From the NCBI GenBank assembly GCA_963575745.1, contig CAUYUJ010015720.1, forward strand, positions 59,427 to 123,426: a DNA stretch of 64,000 nt. Direction: 5' to 3'. This stretch comes from Prorocentrum cordatum. Lineage: Eukaryota; Sar; Dinophyceae; Prorocentrales; Prorocentraceae. The notes under the pieces were generated by a model. The model did no database searches and was not told the DNA's origin. It was given only the letters and a program-made list of their open reading frames with translations. A program made the position numbers and the translations under genes. Positions 30,236 through 39,600 of the stretch are shown here, in pieces (position 1 is the stretch's first letter; every line of letters begins with the position of its first letter).

Positions 30236-33200
30236 ATGGATTCCGCTAGGCAGTTTCACGATGCAGTGGAACAGTTATTGCACAGATGCCGGCGCTTGGG
30301 ATTGGGATCTGGTTCAGTTACCAGTGGTAGTGCTGAACCCTCTGGTCTGGCTGACGACGGGCAGGTGGTCGATGCCCAGACTGGAGGCGATCCGCCCTGT
30401 GGGTCTTCCGACGGGAAGCTTGCCCCCGCAGGCGAGTGCAGAGGAAGCGCTACCACGCGCGCGCGACGGGTACTTTCTTGCGGTGGTCTTGAACCCTCTG
30501 GCCTGGCTGCCGACGGGCAGGTGGTCGATGCCCAGGCTGGAGGCGATCCGCCCTGTGGGTCCACCGGCGGGTGGTCAGCCCCCCCAGGGGAGTGCAGTGG
30601 AGGCACCACCGCACATGCGCAACGAGAGCGACGGCTTCAGGACGGAGACGTGCGACACGAACGGGAGTGGACATTTGTCACGGTGAACATCACAGCTGCG
30701 CAAAAAGAAGCGGTGAAGATGACGACGGTGGCCGCGGAGTTCACGGACGCGTACCCCAATGCGGATGGCATTCTGTTTCAAGAGCACAAGATTCTCAAGC
30801 CAGGCGTAGGTGATGCGCGACTCAGGCTTCAACATCAAGGTTGGAACTGCCATGTGCCACCAGCGCGACAAGGTGAAGGACGCGCGGCCAGTTCTGGAGT
30901 GGCAGTTGGAATACGCCAAGATATTGCATCAGCTATACCGCCAGACCTTGGAGGCGTGACAGTGCCACAGTGGCGATGGACCGCGCAGTGGGTCGATGGC
31001 ATGCTGCCTGGTGGTTTCATACTTGGTCCCATTTATTTGATTTCGGGGCACAAAGTAAGAGAATACGAAGATGCGAACAAAAGATGGGTTCTACTGGTCC
31101 TGGAGCAACTTCAGAGATTGGGGCGCCCCTTCATCATCGGAGGTGATTGGAACATGACACCAGAAGAGCTTAATGAGTAGAATATCTTACCACAGGTACC
31201 CGCGATGTTAGTGGCACCTACACAATGGACATGTGCATGTGGTGAAGGCAGAATCCTTGACTACTTCGTTGTCAGTGCGCACTTCAAGGGTCTCATCACA
31301 AGTGTCAGCAGGATTGAGGGGCTCTCGATTGCCACGCACTGGGGAGTACAGCTGAAACTGCGAGTTGGACCAGGGGCAGCCTTGGAGCAGCAGCTGGAGA
31401 TTCCCAAGAAGTTCCCGAAGATATGCCCGATGGGAGCAGCGCCGGCCCCGCCTTCGTGCCAGCGCGTCCTTTCTGAGCGCGATTGCGTGCAAGACAAAGA
31501 AGATTTACACTGGTGTTTTGCCCAATGGCACCGCTTGGTAGATCAAGAGCTTGCCCAGCGGTTTCAACTGGAAGATCGGCACAGCAAAGCGCGTCAAGGA
31601 CGGGCGCAGGCATCATCGCCAGTGTGCAAGTTAGTGGCTTCGGTACGCAAGACGCCAGGGAGGTCACCACAAGGTAACCCGACATCAAGAATTTGGCGGA
31701 GGGCCGCTATGGTCACGGTGGATTTGTTGCATGCTCTCAAACGCAATCGGACACGAGACTGCAAGTTCATCGAAGACAGGCTCAACACGATGAGGAATCT
31801 ACAGAACAAGAAAATCCGCATGGGTGAACAATGGGACATCTGGTGCTACCGATACGAGCACGAGTTCAGCTGGGAGGAGGAATGGTTACGACATGCTAGA
31901 TGGAGTGCGGCCCAAGAGGCTACTCGTATCGAGGTGAAGTTCGCGAATGACAGGGCCAAGCAGTGGCGGAAGCTCATGGCTGATGCCGTCGAGAAAGGCG
32001 AAAAGCAGGCGCGCAGATGGTCCAAGCTACCCACCATGTGGACGCAGGCGGACATTCACCCAACGGCAGGCGTGCAGTCGCATGCTGCACGACTTCAGGC
32101 AGACTTGGAAGAGTGGAAGCGTGTTTGGAGGCATCAAGAGGGCGAGCTCAGTTTTGGTACAGGTTTACAGTTGCACACTTCGGATCAAGACGTGAAGACT
32201 CTAGACATAGGCCACATGCGGAAAGTTGCTTCTACGCTCAAGACAAGCATGGCATCAGGCATAGACAACCTCGGCCCGAGGAATGTCGCCCTCCTCTCCG
32301 ATAGCGCACTCTCAAGTTCCGCAGCCATCATGCAGAAGGCAGAGATCATCGGGGAGTTGCCACCTCAGCTGACCAACGACGTCATGTCCAGGTTGCCGAA
32401 ACCTGAAGGTGGGCATCGTCTGATTGGGCTGCTACCTGATCTTTTACGAGTCTACAACAAATGCCACAAGCAGGACCAGCAGGACTGGCTCAACAACAAT
32501 GTGAAGAGTTACCACTATGCGGTGGCAGGGCGTAGCTCAGAGCAGGCGGTGTGGACGCAATCGCTACTTGCAGGGGCTGGGCTAGCTCTCAAACGACATA
32601 CGGCTACTGTCATGCTCGACTTGAAGAAAGCTTTCGGAAAAATTCCGCATGCGACATTATGGGCAGTGGGGTGCAGGCATGGATTAAAGCGGCCACGGCT
32701 AGCGCTACTTCTCAAATCGTACGCAGGAGGACGTATGATACGGTATGGTAACATGGTTTCGAAAATGGTGAAGACCAATCATGGCGTGATCGCCGGCTGT
32801 GCCTTTGCCACCACAATGATATGTCGTTCACGCTGGGTGCTTACGAGCAGGTCTACACACTGTGGCCCTCGCTTAGTCTTACACAGGTGGTGGATGAAGG
32901 GATCCTGCAGGCTACTGGAACGCACGAGCAAGTACTACAGGTCATCACACCAGCGGCGCGACGACTGCGCAAGGAGTTGGTCAACCTTGGCAGCCCGAAC
33001 AAAGGACACGTCATCGCCACCAGCGCCCATCTCGAGAAGCAGATAGAGGTTGCGCTTAAGCAGCACAAGTTCAAGAGGCACCGAATTGTCAGACAGCTTG
33101 GGCATGATCGTACACTACGAAGAGGAGCTGGTGGAGCGGTGCAGCAAGCTAGAGTCGCGGCTACGTCCCGAAGGATTTCGAGATACCGACAGCTGGCACT

Positions 33201-35139
33201 AGGTGGAAGGCAGATGGGGCGACTATTTCGTGGAGGAGGCTTGGCATCGGTAAGTTACACTGTGAAGGTGAAGGGTATGTCTGGTACGCAGCTGAAGCAA
33301 GTACGAGCCATTTCAGGTCATGCCTTATGTGGTACGGCGCGAGGACGGTGCAGGACCATGGAGTTTCAGTTGTCGCACTGTCCCAGAGCAGACCCCACGT
33401 TCGCTGCGGATGAGTATCCACTGGTATACTGGCTCAGAGCGCTGCATGGGGAATGGGTCAAACACAGGGCCATGGCTTTGGCGTTCATGCAAGCGCAGAA
33501 TCAGCTGAGGACGTGGAGAGGGGTACGAGGGCCTGCTGGAGCAGTGGTAATGACTCTCAAACGGCTCCATTGGACGACGACTTCGTGGGACTGTTGGATT
33601 ACCGAGCGTGGAGCCAAGTTGAATCTACATGACATAGGGCCTGCTACGCTGAAACGCATCGTGAATCAGGCCACTCGACGACGACTTCTACGAGAAGTGC
33701 CACAGTCTCGAGGCATGGAAGGCCTAGCTGGGCCCCCACTGCTGGAGCCAGCAAAGAAGTTCATCAACACGCTGCGGCAACAAGAGGACTACCAAGGTGC
33801 TGGACTAATACGGACATGGTTGGCTGGTGGGTTCTACTGTCAAGAGCGGCTACACCAGGTACGAGCAGTACATAGCCCACTCTGTGCCATGTGTGGTGTG
33901 GAAGCTGGCGCCGATACCCGCCGCATTTTCAGGTGTGACTGGCACGCGCTGGAGCGATACAGTTGGACTTGTGAGGAGCGCGCTCTACTGACGTGGGGAC
34001 GTACAGAGCATGGGCAAGGGCATCCCATCACGGTGATGACTACCAAAGGGCCCATGCCAGATCCGACTTTCTATGCGCCGTTGCCGACCTTCGATGACAC
34101 TACCAATTGGCACAAGTGTACGGTCAGTGGGCTAATCAGCGGTGTGGTGTGCACAGATGGCAGCTGTATCTTTCCCCGCTGTGAGGTTCGAGCTAGAGCG
34201 GGATGGGCGTTTGCGATGCTTGATGAGGCGGGAGCTACAGTGGCGGCTGCATCTGGACCAGTACTTTTTCCATGGCAGACATCCGGAGCAGGCGAGATCT
34301 GGGCGGCCACCAAAGCTTTGAAGCACAAGTCAGCTGGGCACACCACGATTGTAACCGACTACGAAGATCTCAAGAAGGGATGGGCACATGGTTATCCGTA
34401 TGGGTGCGATGTTGGCCATCAGTGCATGGAGCTATAGAAAGATTTATTGCCAGTCGCATTAGACATTGGTGTTGCAGAGATTGATGTTGTCTGGATTCCA
34501 TCGCACATGTCAAGAACCAGGGCCATCGACCAAGGAGTCTGCTTGCCCTACTGGACAGGTAACAAGAGCGCAGATTATGTTGCAAGGCTGGGCGCCGACT
34601 GTCATCCCCGCGAGGAGTCCAATGAGAAGTTGCGGAAGATGCGCGAGGCGGCTGCACCTTTGACTTTGAAATGTGTGCTGCGCATTCTGCGGCTGTGTCA
34701 AAAAGGCGGCTGGAAGGACGTCCAGCAAGTGAGTGAAGGAAGACCCGCGCGCGGGCCTCATGTCGTCCTACGCGAGGATGGAGGCCATGTAATTCACAGG
34801 TTTAAGGGACGATGGGTGTGCAGGAGGTGCGGAGATAGTCGTGCTCGTCGCGTAGACCTCGCGCGCCTTCCGTGTCTTGGGGGTCCCAAAGGGGTCCGAG
34901 AAGCGCACCCGTCCCATAAGCTATGGCGCACTGGTCCAATGGTTTGGTGTTTTGAATGCGCCGCCAGATGTGTGTCTAGGGCGTTTTTGATTTCCAAACC
35001 GTGTTTGGGGAGACCGCCCCTGGGGTCTGCGAGGCACTTCGAGAGAAGGTACCTCATCCAGGGGCGGGGCCCTTCTGCAGAGAAAGTCGGTAATGGTTTC
35101 AAGAGGCCTGTTCCTATTTTCGCTTGGGTCGTCCGTTGA
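30236..35139 (+). pseudogene. Element A ORF2: EEP endonuclease, RT, RNase H; broken
   Basis: The retrotransposition polyprotein, now inactive. After a repeat-bearing N-terminal stretch, the EEP endonuclease (about 30671-31370) shows FQEHK, GGDWN, ILDYF and a terminal THW. A TAG at 31178-31180 falls just after GGDWN. The RT (about 32200-33000) has motif A MLDLKKAF and motif B HGVIAGCAFATTM. It then jumps frame at about 32815, directly to NDMSFTL, so the stretch leading to the catalytic Asp pair is deleted and one Asp is lost. A C-x2-C-x8-R-x4-C knuckle (about 33880) has Arg where B has His. RNase H follows with TDGS, GEIW, VTDYEDL, then a TAG at 34435-34437, then IPSHM and NKSAD. Two H...C-x2-C modules end the protein at 35139. 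Codon use is less GC-rich at third positions than in B. Confidence 0.85.
30335..30560 (+). repeat. 156-bp tandem repeat inside element A ORF2
   Basis: GAACCCTCTGG.CTGGCTG begins at 30335 and again at 30491. Both are followed by ACGGGCAGGTGGTCGATGCC and GGAGGCGATCCGCCCTGTGG. The period of 156 bp equals 52 codons, so the repeat preserves frame. It lies between ORF1 and the endonuclease domain. Confidence 0.85.
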
Positions 35140-35216
35140 GCGTTCGACGGGATTAGGAGTATTTTTTTTTGGCCTGGTGCATCGTTCTCGGCGCACCTCG
35201 TCGTCATCCAGAGTCT

Positions 35217-35327
35217 CCAGAGCCTCCTCCTCCTCCGCCTCCTCCTTCCGCCACGCTCCACCTCCCCCTCCTTCTCCTCTTCGTCCTCCTCCTCCTCCTC
35301 CTTCTCCTCCTCCTCCTCCCCCTCCTC
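35217..35327 (+). repeat. (CTC)n tract between elements A and B
   Basis: About 110 bp of CTC/TCC triplets with CGCC, TTCC and CAC interruptions. It is both the 3' neighbour of element A and the sequence to which the DinoSL of element B is joined. Confidence 0.95.
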
Positions 35328-35349
35328 TCCGTAGCCATTTTGGCTCAAG
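35328..35349 (+). other. Genomic dinoflagellate spliced leader (DinoSL) relic
   Basis: All 22 nt of the DinoSL are present: TCC then GTAGCCATTTTGGCTCAAG, the usual D position being T. SL RNA donates this sequence to the 5' end of dinoflagellate nuclear mRNAs by trans-splicing. Here it joins upstream to (CTC)n and is followed at once by ATGCCTAG rather than by the GT donor of an SL RNA gene. It is therefore the leader of a reverse-transcribed mature mRNA and not an SL gene. It marks the exact 5' end of the inserted cDNA. Confidence 0.95.
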
Positions 35350-35456
35350 ATGCCTAGTTCCACAGGGGAACAAGTGGATACCGCTAGTCCGCGGCCTGTG
35401 CCAGGGCTCTTGAGCCCGACAGCCCCTTCTCGATCCCAAGTGCAGACTGCAGCACC

Positions 35457-36638
35457 ATGGCTGGCGCCGGCCGCAAGGAACGCCAGGACTGGGCTTGCAG
35501 GAGCTGTACGACGAAGCGCGGCAAGCCGCTCATCAACTTCGGGACCTCGCTCAAGTGCCAAGGGTGCAGGCTCCACAAGAAGGACGTGCACGGCGGGCCT
35601 GTGCCGCCGAAGGAGCCCTCGATGCGGGCCCCAGCCAAGGGCAAGAAGCGGGCCCCGTGGACGGCCGAGGGCAAGCTTGAGGGCGAGCTCGCGGCCATGC
35701 GGGCGGAGCTCGACGCTGCCAGGAAGAAGCTTCGTACGCAGGAGTCCGACCAGGGCGGGGCCGCGGCCATGCACGTGGACGACGGCAAGTCAGGCGAGGA
35801 CGCCTCGGCTGCGAGCGAGATCAAGGTTTGCGAGGCAGGCCTGGCCACGCTCAAGGACGTGCAGCACGACTGGGCCACGGGCCCGCGGGAGGATCTCAAG
35901 CGCAGGCTCGCCGCCGCCAAGGACAGGCTCTTCGCCGCCAAGCCGCTCCACGCGCGGGTGCAGGCGCTGGCCCACAGGCAGAAGAATCTGGCGGACAAAC
36001 TCAGCAAGATGGAGCTGGCCGAGCGCGAGGCGGAGGACCGTGTCAAGAAGGCGCAAGACGAGCTGGAGCTCAAGCGGCATGGTGTCAGAGAGCTCAAGGC
36101 GCAGCAGGTGGCCCTCCAGGCGGAGCAGTCGGCACTCCAGCAGCAGGTCCCAGTCGCGCCAGAGGATCGTCCGCCTGGGCAGTCCATGGAGCACGACGTC
36201 ATCAAGAACACGGGCGGCCTCACCCTCGGCGACCTGGCGCAGGCTCTCAGCGGCGCGCTGGCCGCTCACCCCGACGACACCGTGCCGACCGCGGGCGATT
36301 TGCCGCAGCGGCTGGCCTCGGCGCTTGGCGGGCCCCTCCAGGAGCTCATGCTGCGGCGGCAGCGCGAGCGGGCCGCCGCCACGGAGGCAGCGAGCGCCCC
36401 TCGCACCCCTGCAGCGTCCGTCGAGGGAGACGACGCCGCCGCCGCCGCGCATGACGCAGGCACTGCAGGCGGCGCCGCCCCTGCAGCCGCAGCGCCGCGC
36501 TGGGATCCCGCCGCGATGGAGCCCGAGAAGCTGCGGCAGACCATGGCGGCGTTCTCACCAGGGCCAGCAGAGGAGACCAGCGACGCCATGCTGGCGCGCG
36601 CCACGGAGCTGGCCGTCAGGGGCTTCAATCCTTACTAA
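35457..36638 (+). CDS. Element B ORF1: RanBP2-like zinc finger and coiled-coil protein (393 aa)
   Basis: Presumed nucleic-acid-binding ORF1 protein of the retrotransposon. Residues 12-37 form W12-x-C14-x2-C17-x9-N27-x6-C34-x2-C37, a RanBP2-type finger with a lengthened loop. A basic segment follows (KGKKR). Residues of about 70-240 are Ala/Glu/Lys/Arg-rich with heptad character (for example KKAQDELELKRHGVRELKAQ), predicting coiled coil. The C-terminal third is Ala/Pro-rich and low in complexity. The ATG at 35457 is the first in this frame after the SL, 107 nt downstream of it. A different frame is also open here from 35350, but it reads as Arg/Ser/Pro-rich low-complexity sequence, while this one has a recognisable finger. 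The stop lies 13 bp before the ORF2 start. Canonical LINE-1 RRM or CCHC knuckles are absent. Confidence 0.85.
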   Translation: MAGAGRKERQDWACRSCTTKRGKPLINFGTSLKCQGCRLHKKDVHGGPVPPKEPSMRAPAKGKKRAPWTAEGKLEGELAAMRAELDAARKKLRTQESDQGGAAAMHVDDGKSGEDASAASEIKVCEAGLATLKDVQHDWATGPREDLKRRLAAAKDRLFAAKPLHARVQALAHRQKNLADKLSKMELAEREAEDRVKKAQDELELKRHGVRELKAQQVALQAEQSALQQQVPVAPEDRPPGQSMEHDVIKNTGGLTLGDLAQALSGALAAHPDDTVPTAGDLPQRLASALGGPLQELMLRRQRERAAATEAASAPRTPAASVEGDDAAAAAHDAGTAGGAAPAAAAPRWDPAAMEPEKLRQTMAAFSPGPAEETSDAMLARATELAVRGFNPY

Positions 36639-36651
36639 GCTCATCATCGCG

Positions 36652-39600
36652 ATGTCCTGCACACTTGCGATGGCGAAAGGCACTATCACTACCAGCAACG
36701 TGACTTCCTGGGGTTCATTGGCGCCGTGCCTAGAGACCCTCGACTCGCACGTCGTTCTCGTCCAGGAGCATCACCGACGGGACGAGGCGAAGCTCGCCGA
36801 CCTGCAGCACGAGGTGCTGGATCACGGGTTCGCGGGCATCTGGGCGCCAGCAGTGGCAGGCCCCACCTCCGCGGAGGGCACTACGGGCGGCGTCGCGGTC
36901 TTGGCCCGCAAGAACATCCCCGTCACGGCCCCGCCGCTGCTGCCCTCGGCGACACTGTGGCCAGGGCGACTGGTGGCCGCCCACGTGCACTGGGGAGTCC
37001 GTGGCGGCATTGTCTTCGTGTCGGCCTACCTGGTCGACAGCGTTGGCATGAACGACGTGAACCGAAGCATCTTCGGCGCGCTCACTCGCTACCTCACGAA
37101 GCTCACGGCCTCGGGCATCGATTGGATCGTCGGCGGCGACTTCAATGGGCCTCCCAGCTGCCTGCCCCTGGCGCAGTTGGAAAAGGCGGGGGGCCTCTGG
37201 CTAGCGCCGTCGGCCGACACCTGCCGCCCACAGGCGGGCAGCGGCTCGGTGCTGGACTACTTTCTGGTCGGTGCAAACCTGGCCAGCCGCATCTCGGCTC
37301 CGAGAGTGGATGAGTTGGGCATCACCTCCCCGCACCTCCCTGTCAACATGGAGCTGCGTGCCGCCGACCTGGACATGCGCGTGAGGATCCCGATCGCCCC
37401 CAGGGCGATTCCAGCGGTGCCGCCCATCGGCTGCAGCCGCGGTGTCGAGGACTGGGCGCCCACTTTGGCCCAGGTGCGCGCCACAACCAGCGCCGAGGAG
37501 CTGCCAGCAGCCTGGGACGCCGTCGTCAGCACCTTGGAGCAGGAGCTGTTGGACCGCTACGACCAGGTTGGCGAAGCGCGCAGGCGGTTCGAAGGACGTG
37601 CGGGGCCCATTGCGACCAAGCTGGCGCCAGTCAAGTGGAAGCCGCAAGGGCAGCGTGTCCGATTGGGGCCTGATGTCATCGCGGCCAAGGTCGCGGGCCG
37701 ATGGGCGCGTCACTTCATGGGGGTCAGCGCGTTCCTCGCGAAGGCCAGCAGGAGGCTGCAAACCGCCAGCCTGCAGTGCTCCCTTGTCCCTGAGCAGTAC
37801 CACGAGCTGGCGGACTTCGTCGTGAGGGCTTTGGAGTATGGGCGCGTGGTTATGGACAGCAAGAAGACGCTAGCACTGCTCCCGCATTGGGTGAGGTCCT
37901 TCTTCGAGCAGGGCTTTCGCGTGATCGGCAACACCGACTTCCTGGAGCAGGCGGGCCGCATCGTCCAGTTCGCCAAGGACGCCCACGCGGACGCGCTCAA
38001 GGTCAGGCAGCAGAGCTGGATCCAGTGGGCCAACGACAGCCTGCGGAACGGCGCTGGCAAGGCGCACCGCTTCACCAAGCTGCGGGCGATGCAGGAGGTG
38101 CTGGCGCAATGGCAGGGCACCCACACCGAGCTCACCACTGGACGGCTCGCCCAGACCTTCGTCCCGCAGCAGCAGCAGGTCGCCAGCCAGCACCTGATCT
38201 GCGACCGGGAGATGAAGGCCTGGGAGGACGTCTGGTCGTGCCACAAGCTCGAGGCGCTGGAAAGGCCAGCTGACTTCGACGAATGGGACGACCTCGAAGA
38301 CCTCACCGTGGAGGCGCTGCAGCGGGCCGCCTGCAGCTTCCCCACCACCACGGCGCTCGGCCCAGCGCAGATCGGCATGCGCGCGCTCACCTTTCTCACG
38401 GACGACGGCGTTTACACCTGCGGCCAGCTCTTCATGAAGTGCGAGGCGCTGGGGGCTTGGCCCAGCGAAAGGCTGTGGCACGCTATGTGCCGCATCCCCA
38501 AGGCCTCTGGCGGCTGCAGGCTGATCACGCTGATGCACTCGCTAATCCGATGGTGGTCGAGGGCTCGTGCCTCGACGTCCAAGGCGTGGCTGACGGCGCA
38601 CCCCAATGCCAGCATTTGGGGCATGGGCGGCGGCAGATCGTCCTCCGACTCCGCCTTCGACCTCAACCTTGAGACGGAGGTATCGGACTGCCTGGACGAG
38701 CACGTCGTAATCGTCATGCTGGACGCCTGGAAGTTCTTCGAGACGATTAAGCCCGAGTGGCTACTCATCGAGGCGCGGCTGCTGGGCATGCCGCTGCGGT
38801 TGGTCTGGATGTTGATTGAGCTATACAGGCAGCCGAGGCGGCTGCAAGCTTTCGGCTCGGTGTCCTACGCGGTCGTGTCACATCAGGGCGTGCTCGCAGG
38901 ATGCACTCACGCCTGTGCCATGGTCACCTTGCTCATGTTCAGGCTGCTCGAGCAGGTGCGAGATGCAGGCGTCACCCCGAGGGCCCTCATCGACGACGTC
39001 ACCTTGCAGTGGCGCGGGAGGCGGCTCTCGCAACTGGGCGTGCTTTGGGCGGCCACCACCAGGTTCCGAGAGGGCGCCCAAGAGCGAGGCATTGTCGTGC
39101 AGCCCACCAAGTCGGGCTACTTGGTCTCATCGGACGCGGCTGCTCGCGAGTGTGCCCGACACGCGGCGGCCCGCAAGCTGACCAAGATGCGCTGGGCCCG
39201 CAACCTGGGGCACGATCTGGGCGGGCGCAGAATCGCTAGGCTCCAGACGGCAAAGCGGGTGCGGCAGCTCAAGGAGCGGCGCGGCAAGTTGGCAGCTTTC
39301 AGAGGGGCAGTGGGCAGGCGCGCTACCTGCCTGTGGAAGACGGGCCTCATGCCGAGTGCGGCGCACGGTGCTGGGGTGTCAGGGCTCACCGACGATACGC
39401 TGCAGGTGCTGAGGGCCGAGGCTGGCAGGCTTGCAGGGGCTCGGCCAGGTGCATCGAGCGTCACGGTGTATTTAGCCACGCAGAAGGCGCGCGAGTACGA
39501 CCCCATCTACGGCGCCACCTGCGACATCGTTTGCCGATACGCCAGCTGGATCTGGGAACAACGCACCTCCCTGGCTAGGCTCCACAGGGCCTGGGCCAAG

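Larger units (their letters stand above)
28833..35216 (+). mobile_element. Non-LTR retrotransposon A, decayed copy
   Basis: The span runs from the CTC tract at 28766-28832 to the next CTC tract at 35217. In order it contains ORF1 (zinc finger plus coiled coil), EEP endonuclease, reverse transcriptase, a Cys knuckle, RNase H and a tail with two H...C-x2-C modules. This is the same plan as element B, but the proteins have diverged strongly outside the motifs, so A is a related family and not a copy of B. At least two frameshifts, three in-frame stops and a deletion through RT motif C show that it is dead. There are no LTRs. The 5' and 3' borders are inferred from the flanking microsatellites. 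Confidence 0.85.

Noticed and set aside
35328-35349. SL RNA gene
   Set aside because: No splice donor follows the leader (ATGCCTAG instead of GT). CTC repeat abuts upstream with no promoter, and an ORF follows.
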